From Aptenodytes patagonicus (taxonomy: Eukaryota > Chordata > Aves > Sphenisciformes > Spheniscidae): a stretch of DNA of 64,000 nt. Made by a program: the position numbers and the translations under genes. Of the stretch, positions 37,901 through 50,603 are shown piece after piece. Every line of letters begins with the position of its first letter. Position 1 is the first letter of the stretch. The DNA lies in assembly GCF_965638725.1 (NCBI RefSeq), contig NC_134982.1:4832126-4896125 (forward strand), given 5' to 3'. The notes under the pieces were generated by a model. The model was not told the origin of the DNA, ran no database searches, and was given only the letters and a program-made list of their open reading frames with translations.

Positions 37901-40833
37901 TGCCTTCTTAAATAAAAAGGGATATTAGGTTGGATCGTTCCGAACCTAAAGCTGACACACCGCATGACCACGGGCATGTTACCTGACCTCCCTGTGCGTT
38001 CAGTAATGCACCTGCAATGGTGTAACGGCAACACCTCCGTGCCTGAGCCGCATCTCATTTTCAGACCTGAATGAGTAATCGATGTGTGCCCGAACTGCAG
38101 AAAGTAAGTCATATCCGTGGAGAAATTGCTATACTGTACAGGCTTTATTCACGCTGATCAGACATGCGAAGAGGAAACACTAACAAGTGGGAATGGGCAA
38201 CCACAAATGCAAAGTCTAACCCTTAGCGGTAACACTGAGTAAGTGACAAGGTATCAGTCACTCCAGCCTAGCTCAGAGATACATACTCTGTCATGAGAAA
38301 GAAACTGCAGAGGCTAATATTTACACTGTATGCACATTTTCATTTACAGTCTCTTTCATCCAGTTTTCTTTTTGCTCAGAACTGCGCATTTGTAGGTGTT
38401 GCATTCTAGACCTCAAGTCGCAGACTCAGAACTGCATTATGCATTAAAAACCTGGATCAAAGATGCGACAGAAAGGCAACACAAATCACCATGAAAATCA
38501 TACTAAGTTCCCTGCAACAATATTTGCTGCCACAGACCCTGCTGTCAACAGTTCAGCTGCTCCCGAGTTACAGTGCTAAAGTTAAAGGTACGAGTGTCGG
38601 TTCTCTGCTGAACTTCGACTCACGAACTAGAAAACCAAGACAAAAGTGGTTTCCTTGCCACGTAAGCCTCAGGTTACCTCGGAGCTGTAACCGTGCAGCG
38701 ACGTGCACTGTACCACACAACTTTATCCCAGAGCTCTTTCCCAGCGCTACGCCTGTCTCCCTCTCCCACTGCTGCTTCATTTTTGGTTCCCCACTGCTAC
38801 CGATAACGTTCAAGCCAGCAAAGATTTTCAAGCTTTGGTACTTCTTTTCCAGAGTGCTTGTTCTGAGGTGCGAGCTATACGCTTGCAACTATGGTATTTA
38901 AATCTTTCACTCTGGTCTAGTAAATGTGTTATTAAACCTGCTGCTCAGTTTCTGTCAATGTTTACAGTTTTCTAAGTCATTTAGTCAACTGCAGATAAAA
39001 ACACAGAAGCTGAGACCGACCATAGACCCAATTCTGTCAAAAAGTACCATCAACACACTAACTTTGAAATGTTATAGAAAATTAAATACAGGTTGCTTGA
39101 AACTATTTACTCATTTGAAAAGTTTCCAAAGCTTTAACATATCTAGTGGCGACATTTTGGTCAGAGGGTAACCAGACAGTTGCGAACGCTCGGTCTGCAG
39201 CCGCTTTCACCGCGTGGTACGTAGAGACTCCCATCTCATTAACAGATGTTTAAGTGAGATGTTGATACACAGGTGGGTCATAGATGGCACATACATCCTT
39301 GGTGGAGCAGGGAGCTGATGTGATAACGTACAAGAGATAGCGAAGAAAGTGAACAAAATCAAGGCAAGGCAAAGCAGCCTGCATTTTAAAGGTAAATACA
39401 CAGCAAGCAGATGAGGGGTCAGGACAACCAAGGCAATTATTTCTCGATGCTCCGATCAAGTTACACCAACTTATCGCCTTAATGCTTAGTGTTCAAAGCT
39501 GCTCATGATTCTCTATATTTACTCTTTGTTCATCCAATCTTATCTTACCTCATTAATCCCCACCTCCTCCACGCTGTCAGCTGCCAGCGTGATCTGCCCA
39601 TTTGTCAAACGCACACAGACATCCTTCCTACCTCTCTTTTATCAATTAGAGCAGCGCTTGGTTTGTGTGTGTTGTGACCACTCCGTATCGACCGTTCTCA
39701 ACTGCCTTGTGGTTGGCTTCAGGTTCCTTCCCTTTCCCCCCTCCCTCCGCAGTACCCAGTTTAACGTATCCACTCATTTCCCAACTTGTTTGTGCACTTC
39801 TTCTACCAAGCAGGCAGCCTTCGCGCACTTATCGAGCGCAAGCAGAGATGGCCAGGCTGTACTGCAACACACATCATACGCTTGAATGTGTAAGACCACA
39901 GTCCTTTCCTCTTCCTGATTTCTCAGGAATTTCTCATCGCACCTCTTCGTGATGCTAACTAGCAATTAGGCTGAAGAGCAAACAGAAATAGTCGACACAC
40001 AATAATTAAAAATTCAAGTGTTTAAAAAATGAGTCAGAACTGTTATCCTCATACTTGAGCGTAAATACCAGCTGCCCAAACTCACGTACTACCTTCCACC
40101 ACCCCACTGTCCCTCCTCCTAATCCCCAAGACAAAATACCAGTGTTACTGGTATACCAGAACCACAGAACGCACTATTTTATTAGCTTTTAGTAGCCACA
40201 TAACCACCCCCTTTGGAGCTTCTTTTGCCAGCACCAGACTCCTCTAGATCACTAGATGTGAGAAATACTCAGAAAACGATGCTTAAAAATGACCACTGTT
40301 GGACAGCTGAGTTCTCCGTCCTTCATCTCACTGCTTTTGTATCGTACATGTATATGGGGGGAACGTTTGGCTTTAGCAAACACATGACAAGCAACTTGCT
40401 GTTCTCCTCAGTGCCTGTTACAAACCTATTCACTCCGCAAAGGCAATGTTTCCCTCCTCCAGGGCAACAGGGGAAGCTGCCCTGTTGTGACTGCCTTGAC
40501 TTTCAGCTCTCGTATCGCAGAAACAGCAATTAGAGGCGTTAACTAGGGCAGGAGAACCACAGGATGAAGACCTCAAAAGAGCACCATACCTGGTTTCCAC
40601 CTCAAGGTCAAACATTAAGTTTTTTAATAGACTTAAGCAACGTGAGATACTTTAAGAGAAACATTTTAAATTTCACATTTGTTTGCTGTTCTACGGGGAC
40701 AGCTATTACTGTTTGCACTTTAAAATTTTAGCTTGAAAACTGGAAATAGGCTAGCACTTGCCTACAAGTGAAACTATTATTAGGTCTTATGCTTGACAAG
40801 TACCAGAGAAGACTTAACACCAAATAAAATCTT

Positions 40834-40853
40834 GGGGGGGGGGGGGGCGGGGG
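40834..40853. repeat. Interrupted poly-G tract
   Basis: Fourteen consecutive G, then C, then five G lie in ARK2N intron 1 about 1.4 kb downstream of the first exon. The plus strand is G-rich, so the ARK2N transcript would be C-rich here. Confidence 0.9.
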
Positions 40854-42222
40854 AGGAATTAAGAGAAATTTTACATTTTTCAAGAAATGCTCAAGGGTTC
40901 AAAGATTTACTACTCATTCATTTTTAAAAGCTAGAATTACTCGCCAGTGGAAAAAACCCAATACTAAACAGGATTGACTTATGCCGTAGCATCTCTACAC
41001 ACAAGTTTTTTCAGCCTTTGAAACGCTGTTAGGTACTTTGTGCTGGTTTAAAGTGTGTAACTAGTTACAACCAAGACCTTGGTTAACTAAGTTATTGCAG
41101 GTATGGTTCCACAAAGGTACCTACAAACTTTAATACGAGTAGCCTAGTTGCACTATTAACAAACTAAGACATAAATACAATTGGATGCTACTTAACAGGG
41201 GTGGAAGCTCTCCCTACCAGCTACACAATGTAAAACTCAAAAAAAAAAAACAAACCCACCAAGCCTCTCAAAAAGTGGCCTTTTAAACAGTTGTCCAATA
41301 ATCTCAATGCAAAGAAAGCTACAATACTGGAATTGGGGAAACAGTTAAAATATTACAAGTCTGCTCAGACCGCCCTTTTCCTTTTTAAAGAGAACAAGTA
41401 GCACAGTTAAATTTTATATTCTCCTCGGATGGCTGTGTCGCCGAAAGCCACATCTGCAACCCATTAGATGTTAGGAGCTCCAGGGGAACTCGGGCTAGAT
41501 AAGCATCAAACAACTTAAACTTTTTTTTTTTTTCCACGTAAAATATGTATTCCCACATCATCCAAGGTAAACGAAGAAGCAAAAAAACCCTAGAGAAGCG
41601 TAAAACTGGAGCAGTCACACGCCTTGTTTTTCCAAGGGTTTGTCTCCAAACAGCTCGTACGACCCCACAACACGTTACAGGAGTCCTAGGAAACACGAAG
41701 TGGCCAGAAGTTGCTTCCAGGAGCCGCGGCAAGGTTTTCATCCGCCGACTCCGGGCGAGGCTAGGGCAAAAAAGCGGCGGCCAGGCTGGACTCCTGCGTC
41801 CCAGGCACCCTGTCGGGCCGCGATGGAGGTCACCCCTCACCGCGGCGGTCAGCGCTGAAAGCCACCCACCGGCCGCCCGCGTTTTCCTGAAACCCCTCGG
41901 CCGGCGCGGAGGATGCCCGGCGCGGGCAGGGCCGCCTTCCCGGCCCTGGCGGGACCAGGCCCCGCGGGGCCATGCCCACCCGCTCCGGGCCACCCGCTCC
42001 CGCCACCGCCGGCCCCGGGGGAAGGGGGGGGGGCGGGCGGGCACCGGCCTCGCCCCCCCCCGCCATGGCGCCCCGCCGCCTCCCGCCCGCGCGCAGCGGG
42101 GCTGACGGCAACGGTTCCGCCGCCCGCCCGGCGCCCCCGCGGCTGCGGCGAGGCGGCCCGGCCCGGCCCGGCCCCGCCGGAACGCGCAGCGGGCGAGCCC
42201 CGGCCGCGCCGGCCCCGCTCAC

Positions 42223-42400
42223 CTGGACGACGCAGGGCCCCTCCTGGCCTCCCCCCCGGGGGGCAGCAGCTGGGGCATGGGCGGCCGGGAGGAGCCGGGT
42301 CTCAGCCGCGCCGCCGCCCCCGACGCCGGAGAAAATGTCACCGGAGGCCGCGGGGCTCCGCTGCGCGGCGTCACTTCCTCCCTCCGCCGCCGCCGCCGCC
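42223..42400 (-). other. ARK2N: ARK2N non-coding first exon (3' end firm, 5' end approximate)
   Basis: On the minus strand GTCGTCCAG is followed by GTGAGCGGGG, a near-ideal donor, in the middle of the CpG island at the position expected for the untranslated first exon. The donor fits splicing to the acceptor at 26831. The transcription start cannot be fixed from sequence; 42400 is only an estimate. Confidence 0.55.
42369..42381 (-). promoter_or_regulatory. ARK2N: ETS/GABP-type site in the ARK2N CpG island
   Basis: The minus strand reads GGAGGAAGTGACG, a GGAAGTGACG-type ETS core fused to a CRE-like half. This is common near start sites of CpG-island promoters. It supports a start site near 42.4 kb. 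Confidence 0.5.
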
Positions 42401-42407
42401 GCCGCCG
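42384..42407. repeat. (CCG)8 trinucleotide tract
   Basis: Eight perfect CCG units (CGG on the ARK2N sense strand) lie close to the presumed ARK2N start site or leader. Confidence 0.9.
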
Positions 42408-43240
42408 GAGCAGCCGAGCGCCGCGCAGAGCGGCCGCCTCCCGCCGCGCCCGCCAGCGCCACCCCGCGGCGCAGAGCGGCGCCGGGGGCGGGGCCGAGGC
42501 CGGCAGGCTCCACCCCCTCCCTCGCCTCTTCTCCCCGCCCCCGCGGCGCCCTGAGGGGAGCGGCGGGCGGGCCGCTCTGCGCGCCCCGGGCGTCGTCCCC
42601 GTCCCCCCCCCCGAGCCCCCCGAGCCCAGCGAGGCCCCTGCGGGGCGTCGCCCGAGGGGACGCGCCCGGCCTCGGCCCGACGGCGGCGTGTGGCGGTCGG
42701 TGCCTGCGCCCGCGGCGGCGGGGGGGGGGACGGAGGTGCGAGGGGCCGACGCCGCCTGAGGGGCGCAGCGGCAGGCAGCCGGCGCCAGAGCCGGTTCGCG
42801 CCGGCTGGAGCCGCGGGTCGCCCGCCGCAGAGGAAAGCTGAGGCAGCCGAGGGCCGGTAAATCAGCCAGGAGGGAGACCTGTCTGCGGGCTAACGGCACG
42901 CCGCTTTCTTCGGTTTCCCAGCAGCGAAGCAGAAGCGTGTAAACCAAGCGCGGCGGTTGGAGCCGACGGGCAGGAGGGAAAGAGCAGCGGAGGAGGCAGA
43001 AGGAAACCAGGAAACGAGAAGAAAGAAACATCTTCCCCCGGCGCGGGGGCCGGGTGACGAGGACGGCCGAGCCCGGGAGGGACGTCGGGCGAAGGCGGCG
43101 GGAGCCCACCACCGCAAGCGCCTCTCGCCGGTCTCTCGGCCGACGCTCGTTCTCCCTCCAACGCTGCTCCTGGTGATCCTGCCTCTGCACTCCCTGAGAT
43201 CGGAGACCTGCGGGCTGGGCGGGGGAAGCACGGCGTGCAA

Positions 43241-46200
43241 TTAGGGCGACATTATAAGGCATACGTTAAACACCGTTCCGATGTTTCTTAATCAGAGTAT
43301 TTAGCTTCGCAGCCCTGGGGTATGTATGCCGCACAACTGCACAACACGTCGTAGGTAGTGCTCTGCGATTTGAAAACGTGGCAGCAATCTTTTCAGGGTA
43401 GTCCCTAAATCCTGATCAGGGCCTACAAACGCTTCGGAAATTCAACTGCTAAACGTGCATCGTACAGCAGAGGCACCCTTGGAGGATCCCGCTCCTCCAC
43501 AGCCACTGCTCGTGGCACAGAATCAGTTATAGGGTTGATGATAGCATAGAAGCGCGTGTGTGCATCTACCCCCACTACCACCCAAATCACGTACGTGGAC
43601 TTGGGAAGCAAAGACGGGCATCACATACTACCTCAGGAGAATTTATCACATTGAGGAGAAATAAGAATGAGGGAGAGATTCAGGTACAAGTAGAGCTACG
43701 TGTTCAGGAATTCATGATTCTCTTTTAAAACAGTACTTTGCAAGATATTTCTCACCAAGCATGTAAAAAAATTCCTTTGCAAGAGCACCAGCCTCGTCGC
43801 TGCATCCAATATTGGCGGTGTCAGCAGAAGAGGGAACAAGCAGGGCCCTAACGAAATCCATTCTTAAGATAAAACCTGCCCTGCGTGGGGCTGCTGGGGG
43901 CTGTAATCCAGAGTCTGCTCTGATTTCCTACGTGGCTCTAGCCATGCCCTGCCACCAACTAAAACCAACCTCCACAACCCAGCCGGCTACTTCTGGGAAA
44001 ATAATCCAGAATCTGTATTTACAGGGAAGGGTGTGCTTTGGAGGCACGACTCCTGAAAGAGACCCGGAGGACGGCACGCTGTTGCACAGGCATTAGGACA
44101 CGGCAGCGAGGAACAGGCAATGCAGTTTTGGATGGCGTACAGAAAAACATAACGACACAGGCGAGGGCGGTGAGCATCTGCCTCACATTTGCAAGAAGAG
44201 TGATAAATGGAAAGGAGCTCAAAGAGCCACGAGTGAAGGAATCTGCAGCCTGGAGGCATTACGAAAGAGAAAAAGAAATTCTGACTATCGTAGGTACGAT
44301 GGAATTAGTAAACTAAGCAGGGAGACATTAGTGATCTGTAAATATTTGACTGAAGTAAGTGGCATGAAGGGAGAAGACTGGTGATACGTTAATGATTTTA
44401 ATAGGGTGAAATTAAGGAAGGGCATGTTTAAGCTGAGAATCAGGGTGGAAAGCTTTTGAATGGAGAACCGTAGGCTGGAAAATTGTCTCCCTAAGGGAAG
44501 TGGTGAAAGCTTTATTGCCTGAGATTTTAAATGCCAGATTAGGAGAAATACCAGGGGACTCATTCTGAATTTTCAGGGAGATGGGCTGAAAGATTAGGAA
44601 GGGAGGAGGAAAGGCAAGAGGTGATGCTGGCTCCAGGAATTCAGGGAGTACAGCCCAGCGCCTCTTCTACGCTCCTTTGGCTTCGTTTTATCATTCTTCG
44701 ACCGCCTCTGCCAAGAATGAAATGATTTCAGCATTAGTTACCTCCACGAGGAAGCGATAAGAACTCCTCTGCCACGAAGAAATGCGGTTGAGAAATGGGA
44801 GTCTCGGTGGGACATCTCTAGAAAGGATCACCGGGGAAGGGAGCGGCGGAGGCTCCTTCAGCTGCGGAGGGGCAGCCTTGCGGTGCAGCCCCGCGCCTGA
44901 GCTTCCAGGGGACCGTCACCACCACCGCCACCTCTCCTTCGCGGCACTTGCGCTTCCCCAAAGACAATGGGAGGAAATTAGCTCAGCGCTGGAGCAGACG
45001 GCAGGAGCGACCCCGAGCCACGCTCCCGTGTCAAAGTAAAAGCTGGTTGCGAGAGCACTTTGGCTCATGAGGGTTTCCAGGCCGGCTTCCCTCACCCGGC
45101 TCTTTGCAGGGGGAGCGGAGCTGCTCCTCCGTCCCCGCTCCCATCTCGCGACCAGCCCCAGGCCAAGAGTTTCCCTCCAGCTGGAGGCTGGGAGAATGAC
45201 TTTTCAGGAGCCCATCCCCACGCACCCGAGGTCGGCATCCGTAGACACATGACTAAGCATCCGTCCTGCGGAAGGAATATATAGAAACTTCACCTTCCAA
45301 GTAACATTTAAACAACGCCCATTTTCCAAGCCGGGCTGCGGGCTGCCAAGCATCTGAAATCACAAATGCGCCGCTGAAACCCGGCCAAGCCCTCCCCTCG
45401 CTGCGCTCCCGCTCCTTCACAAAGTCACCCAGGCTCCGCCGCAGCCACCAGCGGCGGCCGAACGCGGACCACGGGAAAGGTGCTCGGGACACCGAGGGGT
45501 TCACCCGCCCCCGAGCTACAGCCCAGGGCTCCTGGGGGAGGAAGAGAGAGAAAAATCTTTCCTTGCTGCTGGGTTTTAGCAGCCAATATTGGCTAACTAA
45601 GCAGCTGTGCTGCTTAATTAGCATTAAAGGCATCTTTAGCAAGGGACTAGAGGAAGCATTTATTAGATTAGGTCATAGTTTTGGAGTTGTTGGTTGGTGG
45701 TTTGTTTTTTTTTTTAACCAGAGATTGCACGGTGCAGGAAGGACGGTGTAACGCTGAATGACTTCAAGGCAGATGGAGGCAGCGCTGTATCCTCCCACGT
45801 AGGTGGTACCCAGCGAAGAGAGAAGGAACTGCAAGTTTTACTTTAAACACACGCTTGCTGGTAAAGCCTCTGCTTACTCGCTTGTGGGGTTTTTTTTTTG
45901 CAGAAGAAATACTTCTGAATTGGAGACGCAGAAATCCTTCCAGCCTGGTACTGAATTTTTTTAATGAAGTGAGCGTATAAGAGAAGGAAAGACGTTTCTA
46001 AAGCCGCTTGAAGTTACTAACAGCGACTGCGTACTCAGACTGAAGGACTTCCTGCAGCGTGCAAGGCCGCACGGACCAGGATTACTGTTGTTTCACTGCT
46101 GACCCTGTAATTTAAAAATTCAAAGAATAGCTCGGAAATACAAAATCTTTCCCAGACCTGTAAGACCTATTCAGTACTAGATGTAATTAAAAAAAGTCTT

Positions 46201-49200
46201 CAGTACGCTTACAATTTGACACATCACATTTTTTGCTTATAAGTACCCAAAACAGAATTGCATACCAAGAGAATATTGGGAGTATTCTACTGGAGACGGT
46301 CCAAAATGCAACCAACTTATTTTTCAAATAACTCTTGAAACTATTTTAATATTTTTTAAAATGCTATGTATTTACAAAGTCCCATATTAATACTCTATAC
46401 CTACTAAAGGATGGGTATGAACGAAAAAAAAAAAAATTGAACACTTTCAGTCAAAGGAAGATTGAAAAGCAACCACAATGATATGTTTGCAACAGAGTAT
46501 TTCTATAGCGCTAGCTGAAATATATAGCCAAAAGAGATTCCATCCACACCTTTTGATCCAATGCATTCTGAGTAAATAGATACATATTTCAGCTCAGTAG
46601 CCTTAATTTTGCCCCACGTATTTTGTATTTCTCTAGCATTTTATTTTTATACTCTGGTTTTCGTACATAAATGTTTTCTTTTAAATAAATCCCTATCCCC
46701 TAGCTAATTTGGGGATGAATTCTAATTTTTTTCCTATAGCGATTACTGTTTTGCATATTGGCCTGGTAAGAACAGTATGGCACTTTGTGGTTAAACGCAT
46801 ACGAGTTTACACTTGAGGTTGACCACTGGTTTTCACGTCTAGTGCATAATTTTAATTCCTTTTTTTTTTTTCCCAGGTGGAATGTGGATCCTCACATTTT
46901 CCAGGAGGAGGAATTGAGCGCACGGTGATAAAGCGTGCACATCTTTTGCACTTTGTCCGTAAAACCAAGGGATCTGCAGCTCAGCCCGGCTCCCGCCCCG
47001 CAGCGTCCCGCACTGTGGGCAGCTGCCCCAGCGCTGCCGGAGCCCCACGCAAAGCTCCCAGCAAGCACAACTGCTCTCAGCTTGCAGGTGTTAATAGACA
47101 GGTGTCTCCAAAAATCAGGCTGGGAGTTCAGAGCAGAGCAGCTGATGTAATCTGAAGTGAGGCTGGAGCAGCGGAGGCCTCTCCAGGCATTCGTGTCATT
47201 CTCAGCTGGGTGATTATTTCACAGTATACAACAGCCGAGGGGTCCAGCTGGCAGCCTCCCTCCAGGCTGCCGCACAGCTCCTCGCCACCCGCTGTGACCT
47301 CCCTGGAAACACTCAACAGCTGCCAGGGCAGAGGGTGAAGCCCAAAATCAAACATTTTCTCAGCCGAGCACTCAGGCTGGCGTGCGCCTGTCTCGGCAGG
47401 ACCTCTGCGAGGCGTTCCTGCGCCGGCATCCCATCCCTGCTCTGGAAAAGCTGGACCGCCCCAAAATACCAACAGCAAGGAAGGACGTCTCCACGTGCCC
47501 CGCAAGGCACTCTGCCCACACAAACGCATAACCGAAGAGCTGAAAAGTCTTACCGACAGTCCACTGGCTGCATAAATCTCCCTGATTTGACTTTCCTCCT
47601 TTCCATCAAAAGCCGAACTGTCCGACCTGACAACTGGCCGCTGATTTACGGTGCATGTGCTGCAGATGGCTCAGCCGTGGCACACAGCTCGAATGCAGCT
47701 GCTGGGTCTTTATTTTTTTTTTTCCCTTGCGTTTCCAATCCTAGGAAGCAGCACGTGGTTATCTTTGGACAGCTCTTGAGTCAGAGTCTGGCCCTGCCGC
47801 TGTCTGTATCTGGGCTTTCTGCCAACGAAGGGGACACGGCACGTGCTGTGAAATAGCAGCAGCTGGGGAGCGGTGCAGCTGCCCTGCGGGTGCAGGGGGA
47901 GAACACCCCCCAGGTTTCACAGCTGGTGCAGTTATTATGTGACGAAGTGGTGCTAAGGGAGCCCCACAGTCCCGGGAAATCCTCCCAAGCCTCGAGCCGT
48001 GGTTAGACGTGTGCGATAAAAAGCCTTCATCTAACGTTAGCTGAGTAAGTCTTGAGGCTCCCATAGAAAAGCAGGGCTGGTAGCATCCTCAAGCACTCAG
48101 CTAATCCATCTTCGTATCCCAAAGCATGATCAACACTTCCTCGCATTATAAACACTTAGGCAAAGCATTTCTGATCTGCTCTTAAAAGCCTCCAGTAATT
48201 AAGATTTCTTAATGGTCAGGCCATGACCTCCAGTGCCTTACAATGGCTTTCTTGTTAAATCGTCCTCTGATGTCTACCCAGCTATACATTCTGATGCCTT
48301 TCAAGACTATGACTTCTTTCCCCTTCCACAAGGGGAAAGATCAGACTATGCTCTTGCTCTTTCCAGATTCTTGCCTTCTTCCGGCGGTTTTTTCTTTGGT
48401 AAGCAGTAGCTGTACCTGTAGCCACCCCTGCACTACGATGCCTGCCCTAGATTTCACATCAGTTACCTCCGAGGTAATTTCCCCTTAGCCAGTCTAGCCC
48501 ACGTGTACAAAAGATGGCTTGTCCACTCGCTTTTGCCATCTGGATTTCTAGCCCAGAAGGAACTGAAGATAAATAGCCATGAAACTAAGGCAACTAACCC
48601 TTTCCTAACGTCTCGATTTAAAAACCTGAAACTAAACAGCAGCTCCCTCCGGCATATGAAAGATGAGGCCGAAGATTCCCACGAGCAGTGGCCCTCTGAA
48701 CATCCTCCAGTTCTTCCCCATCCCAGTGAAGGAAACGAGGTGAAGAAGGTCACAAGGTGAGGAGGCTGCGGCACTTCACCGACACCAGCGTCATTCTGAG
48801 CCTGCAGCTTCTTAGAAATCAGAGCTACGCCCTAAGCATAATCAGATACAGACCTCATGATCCTATCGCTTCAAGGGGGGACATGAAGCAATAGAAAGAA
48901 TCTCTCTTCCTGCAGATCAGTGAAATCAATTTCTGCAGTGAAGTAACAGCTCCTGGGGACAGGCACACCATGCTAAATCATTACCATAATCTTTTGCAAC
49001 TCCAATTGCAAACAGATGTAGCTGCCAATTATCACCGAGAGCACCACTGCCATTTAGTCTGGATGTTGCCCAGTACAAACGGGCCCTAGTCCATGCTTGA
49101 TGCTCTTAGGTGCTGCCGCTATTTCTAGATTTTGATTTTTCCCCATCCGCAGGAGATTTTCAGATTTTCGGCTTTAGTACAAAACAACTTTTAAAAGCTG

Positions 49201-50519
49201 GGGTGTTTAAGGCTGGTGTGGTGGCGGCATGGGAATAAGACGAGGGCTCTGGGGACCCTTTTGGAAGATGGCATTTGAGGTAGAACTGGAAAGGACGGTC
49301 TAGCTTCAAAATGATCACATCCCACAGTGGTTCTGCAAAAATATTCGTGCATTTTCAGACCTAGAAAGGTCTTACTATAAAGCTCTTTTTTGTTTTTAAA
49401 GCTATCGCTTCACTATCCATAAAGCTATTTATCTACTTCCATTTGCTTAGCTCTATTTATAATGTAAGGAGAAACAACAAGTAGCCAACAGTAGACTGGT
49501 ATCCCTCAAAGCCCTGAACATGGGCAAACCTTACAGGTTAGTGCCGTGGGCTTCCATTTTCTCAGATGGCAACGAAACGACAGAAACTCAGGAGGTTGAT
49601 GCCGCTACATCTCACCTCAGCTCCTACCTGTGTGAGCAGCACAATTTGCTGATCTGCGAGGCCAATACTATGACCCATGTGAAACAAGTTTCCACGAAGG
49701 TAGACAGCCATCACACCCACAAGGAAATCCCCTTTGTGGGCTGTCTCAGATGCTGCAGGGTTTTAGAAGGCAATGGGAACTACTGTTCTGAGCCCTAGAT
49801 CGCCATTTCCTTATGGTTCACTTTGACTAACACATCAAACCCCTGCTGAAGACGTTAAGGAGAAAGTCAACTGTTCGCTTCCGTTTAAAGAAAATGCTCA
49901 AACTAAGCAGCAGGCACAAGTGTAGAACTCATCTTCACAAACTCGGTAAACATCAGATGTGCTACGAGGGGGGGGGGGGGGGGGGGGGAAATTACGTGTC
50001 CCCAACCCTGAAATGACAAGAGAAAACAAAACAAGGGAGCAAAAGCCAATGATCTAGTAGATGTAAAGAGAGTCTGTCATCACCGTTCTTGCACCACCAA
50101 AGAAAGGACTCCAGGAAAAAGCACAGTCCAGAGCCTTGACAGGGAAAAAGACGACGACCAGACTCCCTGATCAGTTCAATTCTAAGTGGTAATGGTCAAC
50201 CAAATCCTGACGGGGACCTCTCCTGGTGCAGGTGCCATCTGGAGACCAGTTACAGGTGTGTATCACATATGGAAAAAGAACTGATAAAGAAAACAGTAAG
50301 TTTGGGGGTTATTTTATGAAAAATAGGTGATGTTTACAAATGCAAGGCTACATGAACCCCTAAAAATGAGCATGCCTGCTGGAAGGTCACAAGTGTGCCA
50401 TCCAACAGCAAGAAGAGTAAGGCAGAAAGCTGCAGAAGTACAGTAAGAATTCCAAAAGGCTTTACTAGTGCAAATAAATAGACAACAGAAAAGAAATCTT
50501 CTTCCATGGGCAGGCCACT
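43241..50519. other. Intergenic region between ARK2N promoter and HAUS1 3' end
   Basis: This 7.3 kb contains no exon or repeat family that I can support. GC content is raised at about 44.8-45.55 kb and 47.0-47.9 kb, giving several long open frames without similarity or splice logic. A 21-base G-run lies at 49968-49988. The left part, 43.2-44.6 kb, follows the ARK2N island and may contain distal promoter sequence; no motif was clear enough to name. Confidence 0.6.
49968..49988. repeat. Poly-G homopolymer, 21 bases
   Basis: Twenty-one consecutive G lie about 530 bp beyond the HAUS1 stop codon. Because HAUS1 is on the minus strand, any readthrough RNA would carry a C-run. The length may be inaccurate in assemblies. 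Confidence 0.95.
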
Positions 50520-50603
50520 TCAGGTGAACCGGAGTTTGCTGGACTCTGGCATCTCAAGAGTCAGCATATCGATCTCCTTTGAGAACTCTGCCTCCAAGGC
50601 ATT
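50520..50603 (-). CDS. HAUS1: HAUS1 exon 9, C-terminus and stop
   Basis: The acceptor is CCGCTAG before AATGCC; the frame ends at TGA (50522-50520). It encodes NALEAEFSKEIDMLTLEMPE and then SSKLRFT. The conserved part aligns to the human ending (…EAEL…VDMMEL); the last ~11 residues extend beyond where I recall the human protein ending. Confidence 0.9.
   Translation of the reverse strand, partial: NALEAEFSKEIDMLTLEMPESSKLRFT

Larger units (their letters stand above)
26831..42222 (-). other. ARK2N: ARK2N intron 1
   Basis: This 15.4-kb intron lies between the CpG-island first exon and the first coding exon. It is AT-rich unique-looking DNA with a possible SINE remnant at 34840-34925, a G-run at 40834-40853 and several homopolymer A/T runs. 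The open frame at 27865-28290 and shorter ones show no supporting signal. No CR1 or LTR copy was recognised in it. Confidence 0.65.
41740..43240. promoter_or_regulatory. ARK2N: CpG island, ARK2N promoter and first exon
   Basis: This is about 1.5 kb of very GC-rich, CpG-dense sequence bounded on both sides by AT-rich DNA. It contains the strong first-exon donor at 42222/42221 on the minus strand, an ETS site and a CCG triplet tract. Large overlapping open frames in all directions (41385-43262) are a by-product of few stop codons in GC-rich DNA and are not genes. No TATA box was seen, as expected for a housekeeping-type island promoter. Confidence 0.85.

Noticed and set aside
41385-43262. Several long overlapping open frames (up to 347 codons) on both strands
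   Set aside because: They lie in the CpG island; Pro/Arg/Ala/Gly-rich low-complexity translations in every frame are expected from few stop codons in GC-rich DNA. No splice or homology support.
44782-45642. Possible second CpG island and a 129-codon frame upstream of ARK2N
   Set aside because: GC is raised but CpG density is modest and no promoter motif or exon could be supported; the frame is low-complexity.
47128-48064. Open frames of 133-173 codons between ARK2N and HAUS1
   Set aside because: No conserved domain or paired splice sites; they occur in a moderately GC-rich patch and overlap each other on opposite strands.
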